Part shown: positions 1 through 8,125 of the stretch, in pieces
How the letters are laid out: each line of letters opens with the position of its first letter
Numbering within the stretch: the first letter of the stretch is position 1
Source: Parasedimentitalea psychrophila
Lineage (GTDB): Bacteria > Pseudomonadota > Alphaproteobacteria > Rhodobacterales > Rhodobacteraceae
Length of the DNA: 64,000 bases
Direction: 5' to 3'
Assembly (NCBI RefSeq): GCF_030285785.1
Contig: NZ_CP127247.1
Coordinates: 558,001 to 622,000, forward strand
Position numbers and translations under genes: made by a program
The notes under the pieces: generated by a model
What the model was told of the DNA's origin: nothing
Seen by the model: the letters and a program-made list of their open reading frames with translations, nothing else
The model's database searches: none

Positions 1-623
1 TGATCGGCCCCAATGGTGCGGGCAAATCGACCTTTGTCGGCATGCTCTGTGGCCGCATATCAGCCACCAGTGGTGATGTGTTCTTTGAGGGGCAGAATAT
101 CAATGCCCTTGCGGCGCATCAGCGGATCTCGCTGGGCATTGCCTATACCTTCCAGATCACCTCGGTCTTTGCCGGGCTGACGTTGCATGAAAACGTCGCA
201 CTGGCGGCGCGCCGCAGGTTGGGCGCGGATGCCGCGGCGGTGAATGCCAAGGTGGCGGATGTTTTGGCGCGGGTGGGATTGACCGACCGCGCCGAGCAGA
301 TTGCCGGCGATCTGAGTTATGGCCATCAGCGCCTGCTGGAAATCGCCATGGGACTGGCGCAGGACCCGCGATTGTTCATTCTGGACGAACCCACCCAAGG
401 GCTGGCGGATTCCGAGGTGGCCGATTTCATCGCGCTGATCAATGCGCTGGCGGGGGAAACCACCATCCTGCTGATCGAACATAACATGGATGTGGTGATG
501 CAGACCGCGGCCTATATCACGGTGCTGAACGGCGGCGAGATCCTGGCGGCGGGCACCCCCGACGAAATCCACGCAAACGAGGCGGTGCAAGCGGCCTATC
601 TGGGGACCACCACCAATGCTTGA
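1..623 (+). CDS. Branched-chain amino acid-type ABC transporter ATP-binding protein (LivG-like), 5' partial
   Basis: The gene enters from the left edge; the readable frame begins at base 3 with the Walker A segment (GPNGAGKST). An internal ATG at 42 is not the true start. The signature region reads LSYGHQRLLEIA and Walker B reads LFILDEP followed by the D-loop, ending in an ordinary H-loop (IEHNMDV). This is the LivG/UrtD class of cytoplasmic ATPases that power uptake of branched-chain amino acids, amides or urea together with two permeases and a binding protein. The stop overlaps the start of the next ATPase by 8 bases, so the two are co-translated. Substrate cannot be told because the permease and binding-protein genes lie outside the window. 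Confidence 0.9.
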   Translation, partial: IGPNGAGKSTFVGMLCGRISATSGDVFFEGQNINALAAHQRISLGIAYTFQITSVFAGLTLHENVALAARRRLGADAAAVNAKVADVLARVGLTDRAEQIAGDLSYGHQRLLEIAMGLAQDPRLFILDEPTQGLADSEVADFIALINALAGETTILLIEHNMDVVMQTAAYITVLNGGEILAAGTPDEIHANEAVQAAYLGTTTNA

Positions 624-1311
624 AATCAATGACATTCAGGTTGCCTATGGCCGGGTGCAGGCGCTGTTTGGTGTATCTCTGACCGCCAAACCGGGCGAGA
701 TCCTGTGTATTCTGGGCCGCAATGGGGCTGGCAAGACAACCATCATGAAATCCATCATGGGGCTGCTGCCGCTAATGTCGGGCAGCATCCATCTGGACGG
801 CGAAGAGATCAGCGCCCTGCCCCCCCATAAGATCCCCACCCGGCGGGTTGGCTATGTACCACAGGGGCGGCGGTTGTTTTCCGAGCTGACCGTGGCTGAG
901 AACATCGAGATGGGCATGATGACCTGCAAATCAGATGAGGACACCCGCGAATGGGTGCTCGACATCTTTCCCCGCCTGCGTGAACGGTTGCAGCAACAGG
1001 CCAGCACCCTGTCGGGGGGGGAACAGCAGATGCTGGCAACCGCCCGCGCCCTGTGTTTGCGGCCAAAGGTCTTGCTGCTGGATGAGCCGACCGAAGGCTT
1101 GCAGCCCTCGATGATTGAGCAGATCCGGCAGGTTGTGGTGCGCATGCGCGACGACGGTGTTGCGGTCATTTTGGTGGAGCAACGGGTGGATGCGGTGTTG
1201 TCGATTGCCGACAAGGTGGCGTTTATCGAACATGGCCAGACCCGCGAGATGCTGGAGGCCGCAGAGCTGCGCGCTGATCCGCAGAAAATCCACCAATATC
1301 TGGGGGTTTGA
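616..1311 (+). CDS. Branched-chain amino acid-type ABC transporter ATP-binding protein (LivF-like)
   Basis: A 231-residue ATPase with Walker A GRNGAGKTT (34-42), signature LSGGE (132-136) and Walker B LLLDEP (153-158). The paired, overlapping arrangement with a LivG-like ATPase upstream is diagnostic of HAAT-family importers, where LivG and LivF form the ATPase heterodimer. The motif set is complete, so it should be active. The next gene (TSUP permease) is about 100 bases downstream and unrelated, so this is probably the 3' end of the transporter operon. Family is certain; the substrate (branched-chain amino acids, amides, urea or another small organic nitrogen compound) is not determined. 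Confidence 0.9.
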   Translation: MLEINDIQVAYGRVQALFGVSLTAKPGEILCILGRNGAGKTTIMKSIMGLLPLMSGSIHLDGEEISALPPHKIPTRRVGYVPQGRRLFSELTVAENIEMGMMTCKSDEDTREWVLDIFPRLRERLQQQASTLSGGEQQMLATARALCLRPKVLLLDEPTEGLQPSMIEQIRQVVVRMRDDGVAVILVEQRVDAVLSIADKVAFIEHGQTREMLEAAELRADPQKIHQYLGV

Positions 1312-1411
1312 GCCGCCCCGCATTTAACGCATAATCCAGTAGCCCACTTGCCAGCCCTCATGTGACAGCGCTAAAACCCTGACATATTAGAGTTTTGCGG
1401 GCAGGTATTTG

Positions 1412-2164
1412 ATGGACATGACAGCATATTTCTTCGTCTTTGCGATCCCTGCGGTAATATTTGCCGGCATCAGCAAGGGCGGGTTTGGATCCGGCGCGGC
1501 CTTTGCCTCATCTTCGTTTCTGGCGATCATTCTTGAGCCGGGCTTTGCGCTGGCGCTGATGTTGCCGCTGCTGATGCTGGTCGATCTGGCCTCGCTGAAA
1601 CCCTATTGGGGCCGCTGGAATTTGCGCGACTCAGCCTTGTTGCTGGTCGGTGGTCTGCCCGGTGTGATGCTGGGAACACTGCTGTACCGGGCCGTGAACG
1701 CCGATGCCATGCGGGTGATGATCGGGGTGATCTCGGTTGGCTTTGTCGTCTGGCAGATGTCGACCAACCTGCGAAAAAATCTGGTCGATCGCCCGCCGAT
1801 GCCGGAATGGGCCGGGGCGCTGGCCGGGGTTGTCGCCGGTTTCACCAGTTTTGTCAGCCATGCAGGTGGCCCACCGGCGGCGGTCTATATGCTGGGGCGT
1901 AGGATGAGCAAGACCGAGTATCAGGCCTCGACCGTGCTGGTGTTTGGAGTGCTGAACTCGGCCAAACTCATCCCTTACGGGTTTCTTGGCCTGTTCACCC
2001 TGGAAACCCTGCAACTGGATCTGATCCTGGCGCCCTTTGCGCTGATCGGCGCCTGGATTGGCGTCAACCTGCACCACAAGATGCCCGAAAAGGCGTTTTT
2101 TGCGCTGACCTATGTTCTGCTGACCTGCACCGGCGTCAAACTGATCTGGGATGGGCTGACCTAG
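1412..2164 (+). CDS. TSUP family (TauE/SafE-like) membrane permease
   Basis: A 250-residue integral membrane protein with repeated hydrophobic segments and the glycine-rich N-terminal repeat typical of TSUP proteins (AGISKGGFGSG near residue 20), and a second copy-like segment near the middle (AGFTSFVSHAGGPPAAVYML). TSUP proteins export or import small anions such as sulfite or organosulfonates. ATG at 1412 is chosen; a TTG codon lies directly before it and another ATG is two codons in. The gene stands alone between the ABC ATPases and the DUF1127 gene. Substrate is unknown. Confidence 0.85.
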   Translation: MDMTAYFFVFAIPAVIFAGISKGGFGSGAAFASSSFLAIILEPGFALALMLPLLMLVDLASLKPYWGRWNLRDSALLLVGGLPGVMLGTLLYRAVNADAMRVMIGVISVGFVVWQMSTNLRKNLVDRPPMPEWAGALAGVVAGFTSFVSHAGGPPAAVYMLGRRMSKTEYQASTVLVFGVLNSAKLIPYGFLGLFTLETLQLDLILAPFALIGAWIGVNLHHKMPEKAFFALTYVLLTCTGVKLIWDGLT

Positions 2165-2180
2165 CCCCCCGCCGCCGCAG

Positions 2181-2204
2181 GTCACCGATGGTCACCGATG
2201 GTCA
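2181..2204. repeat. Short tandem duplication (10-mer twice plus a partial copy)
   Basis: The decamer GTCACCGATG occurs twice in tandem from 2181 to 2200, followed by GTCA of a third copy. It lies just after the TSUP stop codon. No function is apparent; it could be replication slippage. Confidence 0.6.
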
Positions 2205-2360
2205 TTGCCACTTTCGGCTCTAAAGCCTTCAAAAACACGGTTAATATTTTCGGTATGTCAGAAACGCATGGCCGAGTTTCCGAGACAACACTGGTGGATG
2301 CTGCAGCCGCAGCATAGATCTGCGTCAACAGAGTTTGAACATATTCAGGAGTAAGCTCCA

Positions 2361-2582
2361 ATGGCTATCGCAGCAACAACACAGGCCGTTTCAACCGGCT
2401 CCCCACTTGCCGCTCTCAAGCGCGGTCTGACCGCCTTTTTCAAGGGTCTTGCCGATATGGCCGAGGCCAACCCCCGGTATTTACAGATCCAGAAGCTGCA
2501 GGCGCTCAGCGACGCGCAGCTGGCGAAAAAAGGTCTGAAGCGCGATGACATCGTGATGCATGTGTTTGGTCACTGGATGTAA
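2361..2582 (+). CDS. DUF1127 domain-containing small protein
   Basis: A 73-residue protein. The C-terminal half (LQKLQALSDAQLAKKGLKRDDI region, about residues 42-65) is the short arginine/lysine-rich helix-turn-helix-like DUF1127 segment, abundant in alphaproteobacteria. The N-terminal half is Ala/Thr-rich followed by an amphipathic stretch. Some small DUF1127 proteins in other alphaproteobacteria have been tied to RNA turnover or phosphate and stress responses, but nothing in this sequence fixes the role. It is monocistronic, with almost 200 bases of leader upstream and a GC-rich hairpin just after the stop. Confidence 0.8.
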   Translation: MAIAATTQAVSTGSPLAALKRGLTAFFKGLADMAEANPRYLQIQKLQALSDAQLAKKGLKRDDIVMHVFGHWM

Positions 2583-2589
2583 GACCCCA

Positions 2590-2617
2590 TCCCGGGGCGC
2601 CAGTATCGGCGCCTCGT
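2590..2617 (+). terminator. Possible terminator hairpin after the DUF1127 gene
   Basis: GGGGCGCC and GGCGCC arms separated by a short AT-containing loop form a GC-rich stem a few bases after the DUF1127 stop. No clear T tract follows, so this may be an RNA-stabilising hairpin rather than a true intrinsic terminator. Confidence 0.4.
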
Positions 2618-2768
2618 CGATGATCACCCGTGCCGACCACCCCTGTCAGGCCCACTGTCGGCCGCCGGTGGACCGGCGGCAAAATGGATAGCAGTTGATC
2701 GGGTGTCGTGTTCTGTGTCGGCCTGACGGCCAACACAGCTTTATCTGAAAATGCAGACCCTGGCGGGT

Positions 2769-3242
2769 TCAGCAGTCACCGCCCGAGCAAAGCTGATCCT
2801 TGACCAGTGGCCCGACTTTGCCAAAATCCATCTGGCCGGTGTATTTCGATTTCAGCGCCCCCATGACCTTGCCCATGTCGCGGATCGAATTGGCACCGGT
2901 GCTGGCAACCGCCGCCCGAATGGCATCCCGCACCTCAGACTCGGCCAATTGCTTGGGCAGAAACTCTTCGATGATGGCGATTTCCTCAAGCTCTCGCTCG
3001 GCCAGATCCAAACGACCGCCTTCTTCGTAGGCGCGGGCACTTTCGTTGCGCTGTTTGGTCATCTTGCTGAGAATCGCCAGAATGTCGCTGTCGGCGATGG
3101 TGATCTCTTCGCCATCCCCCCGCGCGGCAATTTCCATGTCCTTGATCGCAGCAGTGATCAGACGCAGGGTAGCCAGGCGGCTTGCAGCCCGATCCTTCAT
3201 TGCCTGCTTCAGAGCCGTGGTGACCCGTGTGCGCATATCCAT
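2769..3242 (-). CDS. GatB/YqeY domain-containing protein
   Basis: About 157 residues from the chosen ATG at 3242 (MDMRTRV...), matching the usual YqeY length near 150. The open frame extends further upstream to a TTG at 3287 and passes several ATGs, so the start is uncertain. The sequence is the helical YqeY fold (KDRAASRLATLRLI near the N terminus, KQLAESEVRDAI near the middle), related to the tRNA-binding tail domain of GatB amidotransferase subunits. A role in amidotransferase-dependent tRNA charging is presumed by family only. It is divergent from carA, sharing the intergenic region with it, which is a common arrangement in Rhodobacterales. Confidence 0.85.
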   Translation of the reverse strand: MDMRTRVTTALKQAMKDRAASRLATLRLITAAIKDMEIAARGDGEEITIADSDILAILSKMTKQRNESARAYEEGGRLDLAERELEEIAIIEEFLPKQLAESEVRDAIRAAVASTGANSIRDMGKVMGALKSKYTGQMDFGKVGPLVKDQLCSGGDC

Positions 3243-3363
3243 TGTGTTTTCCATCCCCATGGCGTTGGAACCCATAGCCTTACCCAATCAACTGACAGGA
3301 GACAAGACCACCCGATCAAACCTGACGCCATGAAACCCATGACCGCGGCAGATTAGGCCGGGC

Positions 3364-3391
3364 TTGACCCGACTGAGCCCTGCCCTTAAGA
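3364..3391 (+). promoter_or_regulatory. Possible sigma70-type promoter of carA
   Basis: TTGACC (3364-3369), a 16-base spacer, then TTAAGA (3386-3391). It lies about 35 bases before the carA start in the divergent yqeY/carA gap. The -35 match is good and the -10 only fair, so this is a tentative reading. Confidence 0.35.
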
Positions 3392-3425
3392 ACCCATGAA
3401 TTTATCCCACATGGAGACTCGCGCA

Positions 3426-4595
3426 ATGGCCGATACCGCCCCGTCCAAGCCCACCGCATGCCTGGCAATGGCCGATGGTACAGTGTTTTATGGCGCAGGT
3501 TTTGGTGCCACCGGACAAACCGTCGCCGAGCTCTGCTTTAACACGGCTATGACCGGTTATCAGGAGATCATGACGGACCCGTCTTATGCCGGTCAGATCG
3601 TCACCTTCACCTTCCCGCATATCGGCAATACCGGTGTGACCCCGGAAGACGACGAAACGGGCAACCCGGTGGCCGCGGGTATGGTGGTCAAATGGGACCC
3701 GACCCTGGCCAGCAACTGGCGCAGCACCGAGGAATTGAAGGACTGGCTGACCCGCACCGGGCGCATTGCCATTGGCGGCATCGACACCCGCCGCCTGACC
3801 CGTGCGATTCGCCAGCAGGGCGCGCCGCATGTGGCGCTGGCGCATGACCCCGACGGCAATTTCGATGTCGAGGCACTGGTGGCCTCTGCCCGCGCATGGT
3901 CAGGGTTGGAAGGCATGGATCTGGCCAAGGACGTGACCTGTGCGCAGAGCTATCGCTGGGACGAAATGCGTTGGGCCTGGCCTGACGGCTTCCCCAAGCA
4001 GAGTGCTGCCAAGCACAAGGTTGTCGCCATCGATTATGGTGCCAAGCGCAATATCCTGCGCTGCCTTGCCTCGGCTGGCTGTGATGTCACCGTGCTACCC
4101 GCCAGTGCCAGTGCCGAAGAGATTCTGGCGCATAACCCCGATGGTGTGTTCCTGTCCAACGGCCCTGGTGATCCGGCCGCAACCGGCGAATATGCGGTGC
4201 CGATGATCAAGACCATTCTCGACACCACCGAGCTGCCGGTGTTTGGCATTTGTCTGGGTCACCAGATGCTGGCGCTGGCGCTGGGGGCCAAGACCGTGAA
4301 GATGAACCACGGCCACCACGGCGCCAACCACCCGGTCAAGGAATACGCGACTGGCAAGGTCGAGATCACCTCGATGAACCACGGGTTTGCGGTAGACGCC
4401 CAGACCCTGCCCGACGGCGTTGAGGAAACCCATGTATCGCTGTTCGACGGCTCTAACTGTGGCATCCGTCTGGCCGACCGCCCGGTGTTCTCGGTGCAGC
4501 AGCACCCCGAGGCCAGCCCCGGCCCGCAGGACAGTTTTTACCTGTTTGAGCGCTTTGCCGAGGCGATGGCCGCCCGCAAAGCGGCGGTGGCGTAA
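3426..4595 (+). CDS. carA: Carbamoyl-phosphate synthase small (glutaminase) subunit
   Basis: A 389-residue CarA from the ATG at 3426, preceded by a GGAG box nine bases upstream; the ATG at 3396 has no such signal. The N-terminal CPSase small-chain domain (LADGT-like MADGTVFYG, then FNTAMTGYQEIMTDPSYAGQ region) is followed by a class I glutamine amidotransferase domain. The nucleophile elbow is GICLGHQ with Cys276, and the partners are His360 and Glu362 (QQHPEASPGP). It supplies ammonia to CarB for carbamoyl phosphate, used in pyrimidine and arginine synthesis. carB is not adjacent: a glycosyltransferase gene follows, so the two subunits are encoded apart. Confidence 0.97.
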   Translation: MADTAPSKPTACLAMADGTVFYGAGFGATGQTVAELCFNTAMTGYQEIMTDPSYAGQIVTFTFPHIGNTGVTPEDDETGNPVAAGMVVKWDPTLASNWRSTEELKDWLTRTGRIAIGGIDTRRLTRAIRQQGAPHVALAHDPDGNFDVEALVASARAWSGLEGMDLAKDVTCAQSYRWDEMRWAWPDGFPKQSAAKHKVVAIDYGAKRNILRCLASAGCDVTVLPASASAEEILAHNPDGVFLSNGPGDPAATGEYAVPMIKTILDTTELPVFGICLGHQMLALALGAKTVKMNHGHHGANHPVKEYATGKVEITSMNHGFAVDAQTLPDGVEETHVSLFDGSNCGIRLADRPVFSVQQHPEASPGPQDSFYLFERFAEAMAARKAAVA

Positions 4596-4629
4596 ACCTA
4601 GGGTAAAACCCCGCAAAGGGTCCGGTCGG

Positions 4630-4645
4630 TTAATCGACCGTTAAC
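4630..4645. promoter_or_regulatory. CtrA-type binding site (TTAA-N7-TTAAC)
   Basis: TTAA at 4630-4633, seven bases, then TTAAC at 4641-4645: an exact match to the full CtrA box known from Caulobacter and used in Rhodobacterales. It is centred about 53 bases upstream of the glycosyltransferase start at 4691. The same bases form a small CGGTCG/CGACCG palindrome. A further GTTAAC half-site lies at about 4671. Binding is inferred from sequence match only. Confidence 0.6.
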
Positions 4646-4690
4646 CACCGCCGCCGAGGCTGTCTGACAGTTAACAATGGCGGTGGTGCA

Positions 4691-6589
4691 ATGCCTGATG
4701 AGTCGGTTGTTTTTCGTGATCCGCAGCCACTACATCCGCCGCAGTTGCGCCGCCGCCTTGGCCGTCACCTTGTTGACGCCCGGGCGATCCGAGATACCGA
4801 TTTGCTGCGGGCGCTGGTGTTGCAACGCCACCAGGACGCGCCGCTTGGCCATATTCTGATAAGTCAGGGCTGGGCCGATCCGGATCAGGTGCTTGAGGCG
4901 CTGTCGCAACAACAGGGCCTGCAACGGGTCGATCTTTCAGACATCACCGCAGACTCTCGGCTGCTAAACCGCAAGCCGGCGCAATTCTGGCTCAAGCACC
5001 GGGCCGTTCCGTGGACGTATAGTGGCTCGCAACTTGTCGTGGCCATTGCCCACCCCGAGCACTTTGAAACCTTAAAGACTGCCCTGCGCGGCAGTTTCGA
5101 TTCCATCCGACCAGTGCTGGCGGCTGAGGACCAGGTCACCGCGTTCCTGACCGCGCATTTTCGCAAGGAATTGGCATTGGCGGCCAGCACCCGTGTGCCG
5201 CTGCAAGACAGCAGCCGCCACTGGCACACCAGCAACCGCCCATTGCGGCCCCTGATGTTGTTGGTCGCACTCGCCGGGCTAACGGGGTTTGCCCCACGGC
5301 TGGTTTTCACGGGTTTCTGCGCCTTGTCGGTGATCGCGCTGAGCCTGTTCGTCGGCTTGAAACTGATCGGCTTCGCCTCCCATCTGGCCAGGGCCGCGCC
5401 TGTTGGACAGCCGCCACTGGCAGGTGGTGCGCCGCACAAGATCCGCCGCCTGCCGCGCATATCTATGTTGGTGCCGCTGTTCCACGAATCCGAGGTCAGC
5501 AAGGCGCTGCTGCGACGCCTGCAGCGGCTGACCTACCCGCGCTCGCTGCTAGAAGTGTTTCTGGTGCTCGAGGAACACGACGAGATCACCCGTAACGCGC
5601 TGGCCAAAGTAACCCTGCCCCGGTGGGTGAAAATCGTGGAGGTGCCGAAATTTGGCAGCCTCACCACCAAGCCCCGCGCGATGAACTATGCGCTCGACTT
5701 TTGCCATGGGGATATCATCGGCGTGTGGGATGCCGAAGATGCCCCGGCGCGCGGTCAGCTGGAACAGGTCGCCCGCAGATTTGAACAGGTGGATGCCGAT
5801 GTTGCCTGCTTGCAGGGCGTCCTGGACTTCTACAATCCGCGCTCCAACTGGCTGTCGCGCTGTTTCACCCTGGAATACGCCAGCTGGTTTCGCATTGTGC
5901 TTCCGGGGCTTGCGCATCTGGGGCTGGTGATCCCACTGGGCGGCACCACATTGTTTGTACGGCGCGATGCGCTGGAGAAACTGGGCGGATGGGATGCCCA
6001 TAATGTCACCGAAGACGCCGATCTTGGGGTCCGGCTGTACCGGGCCGGTTACCGAACCGAAATGATCGCCACCGCCACCCATGAGGAGGCTAATTGCCGC
6101 CCCTGGCCCTGGATCCGCCAACGATCCCGGTGGCTCAAGGGCTTCATGGTGACCTATCTGGTCCATATGCGACGGCCCCGGGTGCTGCTGACACAGCTGG
6201 GATGGAAACGTTTTCTGGGGTTTCAGGCCTTTTTCCTGGGCAGCGTCGGGCAGTTTCTGCTGGCGCCGTTCCTGTGGTCCTTCTGGCTGATCCTGCTGGG
6301 CCTACCGCATCCCAGCGCCGCGCTGCTGCCCGCAGGCCTGCTGATTGGCACCACCCTCATGCTGATTGTGTTTGAGCTGCTGGGGATCTGCATTGCCATA
6401 ATGGCAGCCTTTGCCTCTAACCGGCGCAGCCTGGCGCTCTGGGCGCCAACCATGATGCTCTATTTTCCGCTGGGTGCGGTGGCGGCTTACAAAGCCCTGC
6501 ATGAGCTGATCTGGCACCCGTTTTTCTGGGATAAAACGGAGCATGGCCATCGCAGTGCCGAGCCGGAAACGCCGCCCCCAGCGCCTTAG
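4691..6589 (+). CDS. Family 2 glycosyltransferase with N-terminal GspE/MshE-type domain
   Basis: A 632-residue fusion. Residues about 20-165 resemble the GspE N-terminal (MshEN) domain (LGHILISQGWADPDQVLEAL, then AQFWLKHRAVPW and AIAHPEH); this domain binds c-di-GMP in MshE. Two hydrophobic segments (about 185-230) lead to a GT2 catalytic domain: VWDAEDAP (nucleotide-sugar and metal binding), TEDADLGVRLY (catalytic acid) and QRSRWLKGF (the QxxRW motif of processive synthases). Several C-terminal membrane segments follow. This layout is that of an inner-membrane polysaccharide synthase controlled by a cytoplasmic regulatory domain. It is monocistronic, with a CtrA-type box upstream. The product is not known; a surface or biofilm polysaccharide is inferred. 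Confidence 0.85.
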   Translation: MPDESVVFRDPQPLHPPQLRRRLGRHLVDARAIRDTDLLRALVLQRHQDAPLGHILISQGWADPDQVLEALSQQQGLQRVDLSDITADSRLLNRKPAQFWLKHRAVPWTYSGSQLVVAIAHPEHFETLKTALRGSFDSIRPVLAAEDQVTAFLTAHFRKELALAASTRVPLQDSSRHWHTSNRPLRPLMLLVALAGLTGFAPRLVFTGFCALSVIALSLFVGLKLIGFASHLARAAPVGQPPLAGGAPHKIRRLPRISMLVPLFHESEVSKALLRRLQRLTYPRSLLEVFLVLEEHDEITRNALAKVTLPRWVKIVEVPKFGSLTTKPRAMNYALDFCHGDIIGVWDAEDAPARGQLEQVARRFEQVDADVACLQGVLDFYNPRSNWLSRCFTLEYASWFRIVLPGLAHLGLVIPLGGTTLFVRRDALEKLGGWDAHNVTEDADLGVRLYRAGYRTEMIATATHEEANCRPWPWIRQRSRWLKGFMVTYLVHMRRPRVLLTQLGWKRFLGFQAFFLGSVGQFLLAPFLWSFWLILLGLPHPSAALLPAGLLIGTTLMLIVFELLGICIAIMAAFASNRRSLALWAPTMMLYFPLGAVAAYKALHELIWHPFFWDKTEHGHRSAEPETPPPAP

Positions 6590-6596
6590 AACCGGA

Positions 6597-7247
6597 TCAA
6601 CGGCCGCCGCGCTGGCCTGCGTCCTGTTTCAGCCGGGTCATGAAGGCGGTCGAGATGTGATCATTCAGCGCCTGCCCGGCGGCCGCCTCATCGCGCCGTT
6701 CAATGGCGTTGACGATGGTCTTGTGTTCACCCTGGGCAATTTCACCCCGCCCCTTGGCCGCCAGCGAGGTTGTCGCCATCAGCGCCATGGTGCGATGTAC
6801 CAGGTTCAGCTGCTGCACCAGATAGCGATTGTGCGACGCCAGATGGATCTGTTCATGAAAGCGCCGGTTTGCCTTGGACAGGGCAATCGGATCGCCGACC
6901 AAGGCATCATCGGCACTGACCATATCGCGCAACACAGCGATCTCTTCTTCGGTGGCGTGACGGGCGGCGAGCTTGGCAGCCAAGCCCTCCAGCTCACGGC
7001 GCACCACATAGAGTTCGGCCATCTGGTTGTGGTCCAGCGAGGCGACGATCAGCGACCGGCCATCGCGTTCCAGCAGCGACTGGGTCTCAAGCCGTTGCAG
7101 CGCCTCGCGGATGGGGGTGCGGGACACCCCAAAGCGTTCTGCCAGATCGCTTTCCACCAGCCGGTCATTGGGTTTGTAGATGCCAACGTCGATCGCTTCG
7201 AGGATCAGGCTATAGGCGTCTTTCTGATTGGGTCGGCTCTGGCTCAT
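6597..7247 (-). CDS. GntR family transcriptional regulator (FadR subfamily, FCD domain)
   Basis: 216 residues from ATG 7247 (a GTG further upstream at 7271 is less likely). N-terminal winged helix: DLAERFGVSRTPIREALQRLE is the GntR recognition region; the C-terminal all-helical FCD domain carries the metal/ligand histidines (EQIHLASHNRYL and a later HKTIV and NDHI). FadR-type regulators sense organic acids or acyl compounds. The gene converges on the glycosyltransferase and is divergent from the pyrimidine 5'-nucleotidase gene. Its target could be either its own promoter or that neighbour; the effector is not apparent. Confidence 0.9.
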   Translation of the reverse strand: MSQSRPNQKDAYSLILEAIDVGIYKPNDRLVESDLAERFGVSRTPIREALQRLETQSLLERDGRSLIVASLDHNQMAELYVVRRELEGLAAKLAARHATEEEIAVLRDMVSADDALVGDPIALSKANRRFHEQIHLASHNRYLVQQLNLVHRTMALMATTSLAAKGRGEIAQGEHKTIVNAIERRDEAAAGQALNDHISTAFMTRLKQDAGQRGGR

Positions 7248-7386
7248 GGTCACTCTCAACTTCAGTTTCACATTTTATATGGCTGTTGCCGCAGCAATCA
7301 AGCCCAGGAGTGCCGCCAGCATCAATTGTCAGAGACAAAGCGCGGTTTTGTTTGCAAATCCATCGCCCGCTGCCTAAAGCAGAGCC

Positions 7387-8031
7387 ATGGTCAAAGACAG
7401 TTTTTCTCACGTTAATCACTGGGTGTTCGATCTGGACAACACCCTGTATCACCCCTCGGCCCGTCTGTTTGATCAGATCGAGGTCAAGATGACCCGTTAT
7501 GTGATGGACGCGCTGAACGTCGATCAGGCTGAGGCCAACCGGTTGCGCAATCTGTACTGGCAGCAACATGGCACCACCCTGGCCGGGTTGATGCGCGAGC
7601 ATGATCTGGACCCGGTTCCCTATATGATCGACGTGCATGATATTTCACTGGACCACCTGCAAAAAGACACCGAGCTGGCGGCCAGAATCACCGCCCTGCC
7701 GGGCCATAAGATCGTCTATACCAACGGCAGCGCGCCCTATGCGGAACGGGTACTAGAGGCGCGCGGCTTGAGCGGCTTGTTTGATGGCATCTATGGCGTC
7801 GAACATGCCGGCTATCTGCCCAAGCCGGAACAAGCGGCCTTTGAGCAGGTGTTTGCCCAGGCCGCAGTGGCCCCGGCCCGCGCCGCGATGTTCGAAGACG
7901 ATCCGCGCAATCTGGCAGCACCACACCTGATGGGGATGCGTACCGTGCATGTGGCACCGGATCCGCATGAGGCCGATCACATCGAATACCACACCGCTGA
8001 TCTGGCTCATTTTTTGCGCCAGCTTGACTGA
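7387..8031 (+). CDS. Pyrimidine 5'-nucleotidase, HAD superfamily
   Basis: 214 residues. HAD motif I is VFDLDNTLYHP (about residues 13-23), motif II is YTNGSAPYA, and motif III/IV comprises the later lysine (LPKPEQAAFE) and FEDDPRNL. The LDNTLY form of motif I and the overall length fit the SDT1/PHM8-like pyrimidine 5'-nucleotidase group, which dephosphorylates UMP/CMP and related nucleotides. It is divergent from the GntR regulator. Specificity is assigned from family resemblance only; many HAD phosphatases are broad. Confidence 0.88.
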   Translation: MVKDSFSHVNHWVFDLDNTLYHPSARLFDQIEVKMTRYVMDALNVDQAEANRLRNLYWQQHGTTLAGLMREHDLDPVPYMIDVHDISLDHLQKDTELAARITALPGHKIVYTNGSAPYAERVLEARGLSGLFDGIYGVEHAGYLPKPEQAAFEQVFAQAAVAPARAAMFEDDPRNLAAPHLMGMRTVHVAPDPHEADHIEYHTADLAHFLRQLD

Positions 8032-8125
8032 GGCAACTCGCGAGAGCGGCGCCCCTGCGACCGCTTGCGCCTTGCCATTCCCCTGGTCACAGGCCTAGAT
8101 CACCGCAAGAACGGAGAGCTGACCT

